Shown here: positions 42,921 to 55,317 of the stretch, piece after piece
Layout of the letters: each line of letters starts with the position of its first letter
Numbering within the stretch: the stretch's first letter is position 1
From: Tilletia caries
Lineage: Eukaryota; Basidiomycota; Exobasidiomycetes; Tilletiales; Tilletiaceae
Assembly: GCA_032718865.1 (NCBI GenBank)
Contig: JALUTQ010000007.1
Coordinates: forward strand, 1,860,001-1,924,000
Length of the DNA: 64,000 bases
Reading direction: 5' to 3'
Program-made: the position numbers and the translations under genes
Notes under the pieces: generated by a model
Database searches by the model: none
What the model was told of the DNA's origin: nothing
The model's input: only the letters and a program-made list of their open reading frames with translations

Positions 42921-45900
42921 TCAGCAGTACGTCGGCCGACTAACCCGATGATAATCCAACAGCTGATCCGCGCTCCCATAAACTAACTCCAGCTCCACCT
43001 CCAACTCAGGCAACTCGACCACCAGCGAGTTGTACATCGTCTCCGTCTCCGTGCCCGTGCCGTTCCCAGTCGAGGCAAAGGAGGAGGACGCGTCGGAGCC
43101 AGGGACGTTGCTGCTGCTGCTGGTGCCGTTAAGGAGGGCCGCCGTGCGCTGGACGGGCCGGGGATCGATCCCCTCCGCGGCGCTCACGTCCAGCAAGAGC
43201 CCATCCGACCGTCCCGCACTCTGCTGCTGCCGCTGCTGCGCCATCTTCGAGCCAAGATCCCCAGACCCAGCCGAGGGCAGAGACACACCCACCTCCCCGC
43301 CCGCATCAACATGATCCAAGAACCTCCCAATCCGCGCATGCATCGTATCCAGCCTGGTCCGAAGCCCACCATACCGCAACTCGACAGTCTCCCACCCAAA
43401 CGGATGATACATGCTCATCCACATCTCCCGGTGATACCTCCACAGCCTCTCCACCGCAACTCTCAACCTCCCCAGTCGACTGCTCCCGCCTTTTCCGGCT
43501 AGGCCACGTAGGGCGACCCAGTTCCGGGTGCGGTAGGCTTCGTGCAGCTCGCGTCGGAGGCCGGCTTTGAGCGAGAGGGCTTGGGCGAGGAGGTAGGGCA
43601 GGACAAGACGGGCGTTGAGCGGGTGGCTGGACGGGTTCGGCAGGTCCGCGCTCGAGCTGGGGTCGGTATCGTCTTGCGCCTGCGAGGTGGACGAGGACGA
43701 GGACGAGGACGGTCCTTGTTGGCCAGCCGTGGCTCCCGCGCGCGAAGGGAACCCATCCGCCCCTTCCCCATCTGGAACCACACCATCACCATCTCCCTCT
43801 CCCGACGAAGAGGTAGACGAAGGCACGAAAATCCTCGGTCTCAAATACGCAGCAAGCGCCTCATAATGCCCCTGCAAATCCACCCCACTCAACCCCGTAC
43901 TAGGACTCACAAACCCGAAAAAAGGTTCCTCCCAGAGCAACCACTTGCTCGTATTCGGCGCGAAGTGGATCCGGTCGTCCACTGTTTGTTGTTCGGGGGC
44001 TACGTCGTCGACGCGGGAGGCGACGACGAAGTCGTCGAAGTGGCCGCCGCAGAGGGCGTCGAATTTCCAGCGGAGCAGGGAGACGTTCACTTCTGTCTCC
44101 GCGGCGGTTTTTTCTTCTCCGTTTTGGAGCAGGTCGGCATCCTCGTCGTCGTCGTCCTCCTCGACGACCATATCCTCCTCCTCCTCCTCCTCCTCCTCCT
44201 CAGAAGCAGAAGCCACCAACGCCCTCCACTCCTCCTCCCCCAGCTCCTGCACCGTCCCAAAGGCCTGCTCCGCATAATACGTCCACGCGGGCAACGAGCT
44301 CCACAGATCGACCTCATTCCCCTCGTCGCCCCAGATGGTGAGGAACACATTGTCGACGTCGCTGCTGGGTTCTTTGCAGGCTGACATGCTCGCGCGCACG
44401 GTGGCGAAGGTGAAGGGGAGCGCGGTCCAGAAGCGGGACCAGGTCCAGGAGCCGGCGGCCATCCAGAGGTCGCGTTTGGGTGGGATTGGAGTGGGTGTTG
44501 GTGGAGTGGGACGGGTGGATTCGTCTGTGCTGAAGGTGCGGGCGCGGAGGGCGTTGAAGGTGTTGGTGAAGGCGGAGGCTGCGCTGCTGGAGGAGGAGGA
44601 AGACGTGTTGTTGTTATTCGAAGAAGAAGAAGAAGAAGAAGAGGAGGTGTTCATGAGGTCTCTGTGTGATTTGAGTCTCTGCCGGTAGCTGTCTGTGGAG
44701 AGGTGGTAGTAATCCCTGCGAGAGTGGATATGGGGGAAGCTTTGCTGTTAACAGGGATCAAGAGGGATGGGATCATAGTGAGGAGCACTAACCAGAATAT
44801 GAGGTCGGTCTGCTTGGGTAGACTTGTTGCTGTGCTGGTGGGTGGCGCGGTGGAGTCGTAGTACCCTAGCAAGGAGTTCTGGCGGGCATGGAGACAGAAG
44901 AGCACTGTGGGGGGGGGGGGGGAAGAAGATCGACGTGTGAGCAGTTGAAGGAACGGTGAGAGAAGAAGGAGAATGGAGGGATGATACTGACTGTCACTCC
45001 AGATCATGCCCTTGAGACCCCTCTCCTGACAGAGATCCTGAACGATCTGCAGATGCTTGACAAAGACCTCACTAGCGTCCTTCCCCTCGCGGGCGTTGTA
45101 CAGCTGATGATACCTGCCCATGGCGAGCCCGTGAGTTTCGTCCATGCCGAGATGGATCCGTTTAGAGCGTACGGGTGCGGAAGCTGCGTCGAGCATCTGT
45201 GCGACGAGGGTGGCGGTGGGTGGATGTGCGGGTGCGGCGAGGAGGACCTCGGAGGTATCCCGGAGGGAGAGGAAGCGTGGCCACTGCAGCACCTGTCCGA
45301 GATGGCCAAGGGTCTGTATACAAGGCACGAGCTCAATGCCGAAGAGATGGGCATAATCATCGATCTCCTTGGTGTCCTGGAAGGTATACCCGCCGCGGAG
45401 GTAGCCGAAGAAGGGCTCGTTCGGGATCTTGTAGGTGTCCTCGGTGTAGAGCTGGAGCATGTTGTAGCCGAGGAGGGCGAGGATGCGGAGGAGGAACTTG
45501 GTAGAGGACACGTTGAGGACGCCGTTCCGGGAACAGTCGATCATGGTGCCGATGGTCTGGAAGTGTGCGTGTTCGGAGCGGGTGAGGAGGTCGATTGTGA
45601 GCTGGACACTGGGGAGTTGGAGTTGGGAGGTGGTGGGAGTGTGCTGGAGGAGGTTGGATGCGTCTGCTGTGTAGGCTTTGATTATGTCTGGTGAGCGGGC
45701 GATGGCGAGGACATGACCGAGTGCGCGGAATGCGTTTGTGGTGCGATCTGGGTGGTAGAGGACCGTGATGGTGATTGTGTGAGTGCTGTGATGGTGGTGT
45801 GGGTGGATGCGGAGGGTGCGTCTGTGGATGGCGCGTGTGGGGATGAAGACGAGGTTCCATGCGATGGTGTGTGGATGTGCTGGGGTGGTGATGGGTGTGT

Positions 45901-46096
45901 GTGGGTGGGAAGTGAGGAGGAGTGTGTGCTGTGTGGTGCTGGTGCTGGTGCTGGTGCTGGTGCTGGTGCTGGTGCTGGTGCGGATGGGATGGGCTGCGAG
46001 TTCTGTGATGGGGCTGAGGAGGTGTGTGGGGAGGGTGGTGGTGTTGATGTGCGTGGTGATTGCCACTGTTGCTGTTGCTGTTGCTGGTCCCATCAT
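42921..46096 (-). CDS. GH20 beta-N-acetylhexosaminidase, hexosaminidase D-like
   Basis: Join 46096-44992, 44904-44793, 44715-42921 (GT-AG; phases 1 and 2), 1,003 aa. The GH20 catalytic pair is D319-E320 in RIHLGMDETHG. Flanking strands DCSRNGVLN, YTEDTYKIPNEPFFGYLRGGYTFQD and PCIQTLGHLGQVL are typical of the cytosolic HexD branch. The joins produce MIWSDMLFC and LIFWDYYH, and the third exon continues with WMAAGSWTWSRFWTALPF and VFLTIWGDEGNE, restoring the family order. Residues about 440-470 (Ser/Asn run) and an acidic run further on are low-complexity inserts. No signal peptide, so probably intracellular, cleaving terminal GlcNAc or GalNAc. Divergent from MMS19. Confidence 0.88.
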
Positions 46097-46328
46097 CGCT
46101 GTGCTGTCGCTGTGTGTGTCGAGAACGAGATCGAGGCCGTCGGTGTCGAGAAGCCGTGCGAGGTGAGGGTGAGAACTAAGGTGAGGACTGAGGACTGAGT
46201 AAGTACTCGGCCGTAAGGAAGGGAGTGTTATCTAATCTCGGCTGCTGTTCTGACCTTCCTTCACCTTCCCTTCGTTCCTGGCTGGCTTCCTCGATCTGCT
46301 TCTCGTTCTCTCACTCTCAGCACTACTG
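46097..46328. promoter_or_regulatory. Divergent promoter of the GH20 gene and MMS19
   Basis: 232 bp between opposing start codons, pyrimidine-rich toward MMS19. Confidence 0.5.
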
Positions 46329-49300
46329 ATGATGATGAGTTCGGACGCGATTGCGAACGAGCTGCGTGCGTACTTCGCTGGCCAGCTCGGCGATGGCGAT
46401 GGCGGCAACGGCAGTGCTCGCGACGTGCTCCCTCCCGCACTCAGTGCTGCCCTCTTCACATCCAACGACCTGCCCCTGCTCGACCTCGTCCGCATGCTCG
46501 GAACACAGCTCACAGCAGAACATCACTCAACCAGAGCACGCGCTGTCCGCCTGCTCGCAATCGTCCTCAACGCCGCTGTCAGCAACAAGTCCGCCATCCT
46601 CAACACACAGGCACTCAGGACTCTCACCACCTTCTTCACTGACAAGCTAGAGGACGCAGCCGACATCCTCACAGCCACTCCAGATCCAGATCGCCACAAA
46701 CACCTCTCACCAACGACCATGGTCCAGTACACCATCGCCGCTCTCACCACCCTCGCCACCGTACCCACCTTCCCAGCCGCGTCCCTCGCTCCCGCCCTCG
46801 CACACGCCATCACAACACACATCCCACCCGTCAAACACCTGCTCCCACAGGCACAGCGCTTCGCCTTCTTCCGTCTCTTCGACGCAATCCTCGCCCGCCA
46901 CCGCACCTCCATCTTCAAACAGAGCGGAAAAACAGAGCAGGAACAAGCCATCCTCGCCGGATACACAAAATTCGCAGAGGGCGAGAAGGATCCCCGTAAC
47001 CTCGTCTACGCATTCGCCATCGACTGGGTCATCCTCACCGAGTTCGATCTCGAGCCTACCATGGTCGAGGCCTTCTTCGACATCACATTCTGCTACTTCC
47101 CCATCACCTTCCGTCCGCCGCCCTCGGACCCGTACGGCATCACAACAGCCCAGCTCAAACTCGCCCTCGCCCGCGCCCTCTCCGCCACCCCACACTTCCA
47201 CAAACACCTCTTCCCCCTCCTCCTCGAAAAACTAAGCGCATCGCCCACACAGACCAAACTAGACTGTCTCCACCTCCTCTCCGAGACCATCCCCATCTGG
47301 GGACGCGCAGCCGTGAGCAAACAGGACAACGCAGACAAACTCGCAAACGTACTCGAGACCGAGATCATGTACCCCTCCGACGCGGACACGCCAGCCGAGG
47401 CCGAGGTCCTCACAAACGCAGCCGTCAACACACTCGCGGTCCTCCTCCGCACTCTGTACTCCGCAGACCCCGCGCCCGAACGACAGTGGCCACAGGTAGA
47501 CCCGCCCGAAGGTCTCGCGCCCACCATCATCACAAAGGCAAGCACCTACCTCCGCGAACCGGCCTCGGCACTCGCACCGCGCGCAGCCAAGTACCTCCTC
47601 GGCGCATGTGTCCGCGCAGATAAGGGAACAGCGTACCTCGCTGCCTATGCCGCCTGCGACGTCCTCCTCCCCATCTTCAAAGATCCAGACGAGGGCGTGG
47701 CCGTTCGCGCGCCGGTACTCAAAGCGCTCAGTGATGTGGTATACGCGCTGAGGACGAGCTACGAGCAGGATAACAAGGTTGTGCCCGCCGTCGTCGCGCA
47801 GAACTCAAGTGCAGCGGCGACGGGGTACAAGTTTGACGCTCCCACAGCCAGCACGGACGCAGCCCCCCAGCCGGCCGAGCTCATCCCCACCCAAGAGTCC
47901 ACAGACGAGGCTGATTCAGTGGGCCCTCCTGCTATGCGCAAACAGCGAAGGACCTACTTCGGCGACAACCGGCCCTTGCATCCCTTCCGCCTCGACATCC
48001 TCTCCGCCCTCTCCAACGGCCTCCGCGCACCCGTCGTCTCCTCCTCCCACTCCAATCCTCTCCTGTCCTCCAACAGCGGAGGAGGAAGAGGAGGCTACCG
48101 CGCCTCCGCTATGAACCTGTTCGTCAACCTCGCCCATATCGAGGGGTTCTTCACCCTCGGTGGGCCTAAACAGCGCGAGCCTGGACCGGGAGGCGAAGAT
48201 GGGGGAGATGAGGATGAGGATGGCGCTGAGCCCGAGTTGGAGGAGAACGAGCTGGAGTGGGGTGTGAGGGAGATCACGTCCTCCCTCACCCAAGCAGGCC
48301 CCACCCTCGAATGGACCTCCGCCTCCCAAAACATGGACGTAGACTCTCCCTCCCCAGAGCCAGTACTAGAAGAAGAAAGCTCCGCCCAACTCGTAGCACG
48401 CCAAGCAGCCATCCTAGCCCTGCAAGAAATCCGCACCGTTCCCCCGCAAGGTTTGGGCGTCCGTCTACTCGAGACCGACGTCCTTCCGCAGATCTTTGCC
48501 CTTCTGCCCGATCGGATGATCTGGCCTTCATCTCGAGGAGCGCGGGAGGGCATCCCGCGGAGCGTGGAGGTACAGCGTAGAGCGGTGAGGACTGCGTTGA
48601 GCACTGTCACCGCGCTTTGTGATGCAGACGAGGCTCCCGGGCTGTGCGAGTTGGCTGTGGTGAGGCTGTGTACGAAGATCGAGCTCGCGGGCGCCACCGC
48701 TGTCTCCACTTCCGATGGTGAAGTCGGACGGAGACAGTTCGAGGAGAACGTGGCTTACGTCCGTGGGCTGTTGTCCACGCTCGCGACGGTGCTCTCGGCT
48801 TCGGCGTCCGCGTCTGCGTCGGCGCAGGTGCGCATCGTTGCGCTGGGAAGGATCGTTTCGGACCTGCCTGTGAAGCTCGTTGCTCTTGTGCTGCGACACT
48901 TGGGCACTGCTACCATGGGGGGGGAAGAGGGAGGGAAGAAGGACGTGGTCCTACTGGACCCGAGCGTCATCCGTCAGACGGGGGAGTTGCTCGTCGTGCT
49001 CGTGCGTGCGTTGGGGCAGGTGGCCCCGGGGAAGGAGAGTAAGCAGTTTGAGCTGGCGCGGGTGTTGGAGGCTGTTTTCGTCAAGGGGGAGGTTGGTGGC
49101 GTTTTGGATGGGGGGAGGGTGGGTGCTCGGTTTAGGTTCGATCCGTTGTCCTTGACTTCAGGGGATGGAGCGAGGAGCGAGCGACGGGAGGAACGGGACG
49201 CGTTGTTCCTCTTCGCAGCTGCGTCCATCCCGCTCTCGTCTGCCGTACCCCTGCCCACCGTGCCCGGTCGCACAACGACGACAGCAACGACGGCACCGGA

Positions 49301-50635
49301 AGCCCTGGCCAACTGGCTCACCGTCGTCCTCCGCTTCACGGCAGATGCGCAGACGAGCATCCAGGCGGACGCGGGGTACGCCCTCCTCGTCTGCGCGTTG
49401 AACAAGTACGCGGGCTCGGCCTTACCTGCGATCGTCAAGGGAGTGTTGGACGACTTCTGGAAGGACTCCCTCTACCGCCTCTCCTCTTCCCCCGTGGATC
49501 GGGAGGGGAGGGTAGCTTGGGAACGGACGTTGAGCGCGTGGAGTTGGGCTGCGAAGGCGCTTCTTGTGCGTGGGGGGGCGAACGCGGGGGAGGGGCTTGG
49601 GATGGTGGATCGGATGATGGAGGAGGTTATGTGTGTGAGGGAGGGGGTGGATCAGGGGGTGCAGCGGTTGGCGGCGGGGGTGCTTGGTGTTGTTACGAAG
49701 GGGGAGGATGGGGTGTTGATTAAGGAGAACGGGGCTGTTGTCAGGGTATGTTTTTTTTTTCGAATAAAGGGGTTTTGGTGGGAACTGCTGAAGGGGAATG
49801 CTGACCTTTCCCATCTCTTGCTTTACTTTTGAACAGGCTCTGGCGCGCCAAAGGCTGTTCTCCTACCTCCTCCCCAAGATCATCGACGGCTACCAATCCA
49901 ACTTCCCATCCCAATCCGACCCTTCCCCTTCCCCAACCCCAACCCCAACTCCAACAACAACAAAGAAGACCCCCCCGCCCCTCTCCCACACCCAATCCAT
50001 CTACCTAACCGCCTTCACCTCCATCCTCCCCAACCTCCCCCTCCCCCTCCTCAAAGACCGCATCCGCCCGCTCTTCCCGCTCCTCGTCCGTTCCCTCGAC
50101 CTCGCCGACCCGCCCGGGCGCGCGGCGGCGGTGAGGACGGTGACGCTTGCTGCGGCGTGGGGGAAGCGGGAGAAGGAGGAGGGGGTGATGAGGGCGCGGG
50201 GGGAGGATGTCAATGATGGTGTCGTTGGAGTTGGGTTGGATTTGGTTGAGGAGTATGTGGGGACGCTTTTGGAGAGGGTGGGCGGGATGTTGGATCCTGG
50301 GGCTGAGAATACGCCGGTGAGTACATAACCCCCTCTCTCCGATCCCTTCTCAATATCTACGGTAGTGTTTTCGAAACTGACATCTTTGAACAACCGCTCC
50401 TCCCCCTCCTCCGCCCTCGTTTACCTCGCTCCAGACGGTCCGCATCGCCGCACTGAAGTGCCTAGCCACCCTAGCCCGGACCGTGCCGCACATCTCGATC
50501 CACTCGCACGCGAACCGGGTCCTCCGCGCCCTCGCCACCCGAAGCAGGGGCATCGACGATCCGAAGCGGCAGGTGCGCGTCGAGGCTGTTGATGCGCGTG
50601 AGGCGTTCTTCGTCCTCTCTGCGCAGAAGGGCTAG
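46329..50635 (+). CDS. MMS19: MMS19, cytosolic Fe-S assembly targeting factor
   Basis: Join 46329-49745, 49837-50316, 50435-50635; GT-AG, phase 0; 1,365 aa. Built of helical HEAT-type repeats. The strongly conserved MMS19 N-terminal block is present: WVILTEFDLEPTMVEAFFDITFCYFPITFRPPPSDPYGIT, here about residues 235-275 in two neighbouring parts. The C-terminal repeats end VRIAALKCLATLARTVPHISIHSH...VLRALATRSRGIDDPKRQVRVEAVDAREAFFVL. In yeast and man MMS19 belongs to the CIA targeting complex (with Cia1 and Cia2), which delivers Fe-S clusters to DNA polymerases, helicases and nucleases such as XPD. Loss gives sensitivity to alkylating agents. The Ala/Ser stretch and acidic loop around 600-640 are longer than usual. 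Confidence 0.93.
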
Positions 50636-51008
50636 CCCATGTTATACTAGGGGGTTGAAGGAAGGCCTGGACAAATAGAAAACTGGAAGATCTTTACCCA
50701 TGGTTTCTCGGTGTGTGAACTTGGATGAATCACTCAGATCCTTCACCTCAGGCTCGGTTGGGCAGGCTTTCAGAACGAGTTGGTCATTTATCATAGCGAA
50801 CATGAAGGGGAATGAAAAGGGGAATGATGAGAAACCAGACAGGAGAAACAAAAGTCGTACAACAGAGAGAGACGATGTCATGGAGGGAGTATAAGAAATC
50901 TCGACAAGAGGGAACAGCCAAGCAGCATCGACCCGAGGAGAGATGCAAGCAGCCAGCTGGGACCCTTGTGGCGGAACGTCGTTGACTGGCGCCTGAGCCG
51001 ATTCGGCA
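50636..51008. other. Intergenic region after MMS19
   Basis: No gene seen. Probably holds both 3' ends of the converging units. Confidence 0.4.
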
Positions 51009-53387
51009 TCAGCACTTCATACCAGCGTCGACTCCATTTTCCGTAGTTCTTGTGGTGCCAACCACGACTCCGCTAATATGGTCTCTGATCCAACCTTGCT
51101 GAACGTCGAGTCGATGCTCCTCGGTCTCGGGTGCGAAAACGTCCAGCTGGTCCGTCCCAAACTGAGCCTTTGGGGAGGGATTGGGGTCGCCCATGCATTG
51201 GGATACAATGCCAGTTGTCGATCGGAGCCGCATCTACAAGGGCCCAACTAGGATGGAGCGGGAGGTGCCCGCACAGATGGCAAGTATTCCGACAAAGAGT
51301 GTAACACACCTGCAGATGAAAAAGAAAGAGAGAAAAAAGACGGGTCGCATCAGTCAACCCAGACCTCTGACTGAATGAACGTTCGTGGAGCTGCTCACGC
51401 CAATAACCCTGCACAAAGCGTGTACGCGAGAAGGAGTGGCCAGAGGATCCGAGCTCCCGACGTGGTCTTGCCGAGCAACCTGACAGAGTCCGCCTCTGGA
51501 ATTGCCATTATGGAGGCCAATGATAGCATGGATTTGGCCAGATTGCGCTCGAATGCAGACTCGTAGGGTTCAGAATCGGGCATCAAGCCTGTTCCATCGA
51601 TGACGGTCGAGATACCTTCTGCGAGCGGCACCTGTGCATCATCTGTGAGAACACGGGATCCTCTACAGGGGGATTGTGTGGCCATTAGCAATCTAAAGAC
51701 ACTTTTCGAGTATCAAGTTTGGCTGAACATACTCACTGATCGACTATATGTCCGACGAGCTGGGTGTCTTGAACAGACATTGGGGTGAAGCTCTGTTCCG
51801 TGTACCTGCTGGGTGGATCGAAGCGAAACCGGATGCCGCCAACAGTGATTTGACAGAAAAGAATGTTCCAGGCATCTGCATCGAACCACAGTTGAGTTGA
51901 AGTGTCTAGAGGGGATATCGGCATAGCCCGCTCACGGACTCACTTCCAGTATAGGATCGGGACCCGCTAGCACTCATAAACCCTGTCCGATCGGGGGTGC
52001 CTTCTCCAAGGTAAGCTCGGCTATGGATAACGGTCGCGTACGGGAACAGGCTTTCGACCAGGGCATGATGAAGGAGAGTCAGACCAAAGAAAAGGTCATG
52101 CTCCCTCTCCCTCTGTGATACTCACTTCGAGGCAATGTTTGCAAAGGCGATGGGTTGTCCAGTCTCAGATAGGGCGGAGTCGAAAGTGCCACCAATTGAC
52201 GTTACAGGACTGCCGGATAAGTTGAGGGCGTGAGGTCCAATACAGAACGGGGTGAAGATAGTTCCTGCGCCGGTTGGGGAGCAAATGATTGTGTCATGGC
52301 AATCGCACTCGCTTGAAATGCTCTGACATGTAGCCCGAATTCCGATCGAAGAGGCCATGTAGGAGAAGGGAGGACTGGTAGGTGCAACCAGGAGTGTCGA
52401 TGCTTGATCGGTCCAAGCCATGCGATTCAAAGCTGACGTATTGGATCGAATGCGAAGAATCTGGGGCCCTTGGTGGTTGTAGTCCGGCCCTGGTCCCCTG
52501 TATAACGTGAATAATCAGAATATCGTTCATACCTAGTACCTAGTCCCACGCTGCAAGAGTACACTGAGCATAACTCACACATAAATGTCCATCATGGCTT
52601 TTGACGTGTTTAGCGAACGACCGAATTCCTTTGTGCTGCCAGGGTAAATTAAGTCCTGGGGCTGGACAGGCAGGCCAGCCACAGCTTGTCGGGTGGTAAA
52701 ATGCAGAGCTGTGTCCAGAAGCATACAAGCGTAATTGAGAACGAGGAGTATGGCAAAGACGGCAACGGACAGACGGAAGTAGCTGGGTGACGGGACTTTT
52801 GTCTTGCGCAGCTTCTTGGTCGTCCCTGTTAGTCGGAAGCTGTAGGTTACTGCATCCAACAAAGCAGTGATGCCAGTTGAAATGAAAATGTTTTGCAGGA
52901 TTGCAAACTGGGCGGGAGTAGGGCGACGCTTTTTGGCCTGGGAGTTCTCCGACAATACTGAGGGGCCATGTCGTAGCTGGCTGCGCTCAGAGCCGCGGAT
53001 CCATTGACCGGCAACGTACCAAGCCAAGATGGTCATCGATGGACCCATGAGCAGCTTCATGGCAGTGCTGCCGGTTTATGTTATGGCGAGCACACGCGTG
53101 GCCGGGGCCGTAGTGAGCAGGTAGAGGCTGTTGGAAGGGTCGAGTGCCGTGCGGTTGAGCTTGTAAAGGTAATAGGCGAGCGCAACGATTGGAGCAGAGA
53201 TGCAGCACGCATAGAGTAGAGCGAGCAAGAATGCCCCGTATGGGACGTGTAGTCCTTGCTTTTGTGAGGGCAGAGCAGGAACGTTCGCTAGAGTGGAGGA
53301 AGTTTCCTCGGAGACGAGTAGCGGTCGGATCTCCGGCTTGAGCCTTTCGTCGAGCTTTTCGTTGACGCCATGTTGAAGCGATGCCAT
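51009..53387 (-). pseudogene. Multi-pass membrane protein with two in-frame stops
   Basis: The minus-strand reading starts MASLQHGVNEKLDERLKPEIR at 53387. A first helix (FLLALLYACCISAPIVALAYYL) is followed by YLLTTAPATRVLAIT and then TAA (53076-53078). Translation resumes in the same frame as TGSTAMKLLMGPSMTILAWYVAGQW with more helices. No GT-AG intron of suitable length would remove the stop. After an intron an exon (52500-52125) has a cysteine-containing luminal segment (CQSISSECDCHDTIIC). Further exons at about 52070-51955, 51905-51735 and 51670-51396 lead to a final helix (ILWPLLLAYTLCAGLLA). The last exon hits TAG (51234-51236), beyond which STTGIVSQCMGDPNPSP still reads well. The layout resembles large basidiomycete-specific membrane proteins. 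Two stops suggest decay. Confidence 0.6.
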
Positions 53388-53902
53388 CTTGACACAGCGA
53401 ATTGGAGCAGCCGTACGGGGAAGGGCGAAGGTGCAAATGGGAAATGTTCTTGCTTCGAGGGAATCCGGTTACAGGACGAGGCTGTGAGGCTTCAGGCAGA
53501 AGGGAAGAGCAGTGAGCAGTGAGGCCTCTGAGCCGACAATACGGGATGAAGACTGACCGTAGCAAGAAAATGCGCGATGATCGTCTGGGGCTGCGGATGG
53601 AAAAAGGGGAGCGAAGGGAAAGACAAGGGGTGGTTGAGAGACGTCAGAGATGCTGTAACATAGACTGAGGAGCGGCGGGCCCTCATCGGATAGGCGGTCG
53701 GTGGATGGCCAAGGTCAATTATATATGTAGTGCAAGAAGTTGCGAATGGCCTCTTGAAGTCCACACCGGCATCGACGTCGCGGTGTCTCGAAACCACCCC
53801 AGGCACCGCCTCCCGTGTGGGCTGGACTCTGCAGGCTTCCCGCTGCAGGTACCGCCTTCTGTGATCCCATTGCCGTTCCCGTCCCTCCTCAAGCCTCAAG
53901 CT
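53388..53902. other. Intergenic region
   Basis: No supported gene; presumed promoter of the membrane-protein pseudogene and 3' flank of the next gene. Confidence 0.4.
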
Positions 53903-54546
53903 TTAGATAGAGGGCCTATCTGGATTCTGGGTTTCTTGGACCTGGAGATGCGGGGCTTCGGGCTTCGCTGGAAGATAAATAAGCTCCGCTGCCACAGAAG
54001 TATCGATACCCTTCACCTCGCCCTTCCCGAGTTCCGCCTGCCCGCAGAGAGCGGCGGCGCGTGCGTATGAGAGGAGGATGCATGGGATTGGGGTGTCCCG
54101 TGTCGAGGGCTGTTGTAGTGTGTACGTTTTTCCGATGAAGGGGCTCGGCAGGACTCTGGAGACACATGGGAGCGAGTCGATAATGGCTTCGTCCTCGGCC
54201 ACGCCTTCGTTGTAGGAAAACTGGAGCGTGGGTGCGAAGAACTTCGTTGTGCTCGGAATGGGTGGCGCAGTGTGCCTGAAGAGCACGGGAATAACCTTGA
54301 TTCTTGTGTGAGAAGGAAGGTTCAGGGCGTTGAGGTCTTCACGCTTCGCGACGGTACACCGCCAACCCTGCCGGTCGATCCATGGGTTGACGGGCTCTGT
54401 GATTTCTGGATCGTCCGGCCAATTAGTAAGGCGGATCATTTTTGGATTGACGTGCACTTCAAAGAGGGGGCTTTTTTGGAGCTCAATTTTCTGGTCGCCC
54501 AGGGATCGCCCGGGAGAGGGTCGTCCCAGTGCGTTCCCATAGGCAT
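53903..54546 (-). pseudogene. Unknown protein gene with a one-base frameshift
   Basis: From ATG 54546 the frame reads MPMGTHWDDPLPGDPWATRK and then degenerates. A different frame reads on as IELQKSPLFEVHVNPKMIRLTNWPDDPEITEPVNPWIDRQGW and stays open to 53903 (ending NPDRPSI). The switch falls in the run AGAAAATTG (about 54484-54492), where one extra A would join both halves. The restored product would be about 214 aa with no signal peptide or membrane helix. I do not recognise it. Either a recent pseudogene or a sequencing error in a homopolymer. Confidence 0.5.
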
Positions 54547-54728
54547 TCCCAGCGCTTCACCCTCCTCCTCAGACGTCAGACAAAGCAGTATTGATGATCA
54601 TATACAGTGTATTGCAAGCAGCGAGACGCCCTACACCCTGCGGCTACGATAGACGCGATGGCAACGCTGTCAATGAAGAGCAAGAATACATGTCAGTGAG
54701 AGCGATCAGTAGTGACGGACGACTGACC

Positions 54729-55317
54729 TCAGAAGCTGGCGACCATTCGCGTTACTGCAGCGGTTGCGGTCTGTGGGAGCCCGTAGAAGTAAAGAGTATG
54801 TCAACAGTCAGTAGTCGGAAAGGAAGAAGTCGCGCCAGCAGAGGGAAGCGCACCTTATTCGTCGATGGCGCTGTGGCCATGCTGAGGCCTGAGTCCAACC
54901 TGTGGGAAGAGGAGGAGACCAGAGGCAAGCATCAGAGCGAGTGGATTGGGAAGCCAGAAGAAGAACGAGGAAGTTGTGAGCTGGAAAGAAGAGCGAAGGA
55001 CGGGCCGCGCAGGTTGAGGCTGCGGATGTCAGCAGCTGAGCAGAGGACGGCAGCGTCGCGTCAGGAGGCAAAGAACGAACAGAAGAGAGTAAGCCAGCAG
55101 CAGTGGTCAGTGTAACTCACCAGCGCCTTAAGGTGCAAGGCACCATGCGTTGCTGAACGGTGGGATGGCCGCCTGCGCATGGAAGAAGATGTCAGTGGAA
55201 TCCATCCACGCGAACCCAGCAACGAGCAGGCAGCAGCAGAACCAGTGGATGCTCACCATAACCCGCATCCTGCGCACCCACTCCCTGCGATGAGACCGTG
55301 GTCAAATGGATGCGCAT
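54729..55317 (-). CDS. Tiny four-exon gene, 66 aa, unknown
   Basis: Join 55317-55257, 55172-55121, 54899-54854, 54770-54729. Each intron is GT-AG, the phases (1, 2, 0) agree at every junction, and the frame ends in TGA. The product begins MRIHLTTVSSQGVGAQDAG, continues GGHPTVQQRMVPCTLRRW and ends KTATAAVTRMVASF. It is basic, has no acidic run and no obvious membrane helix. The many tiny exons are reminiscent of conserved small mitochondrial or ribosomal proteins, but no family is recognised. The call rests only on splice-site consistency. Confidence 0.42.

Noticed and set aside
53044..53091. A very short intron removing the TAA at 53076
   Set aside because: The only GT-AG pair gives 28 or 26 nt, below a credible intron size and not a multiple of three, so the downstream frame would be lost.
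54591..55115. 174-codon plus-strand ORF
   Set aside because: Charged low-complexity translation with no family features, antisense to the phase-consistent four-exon gene.
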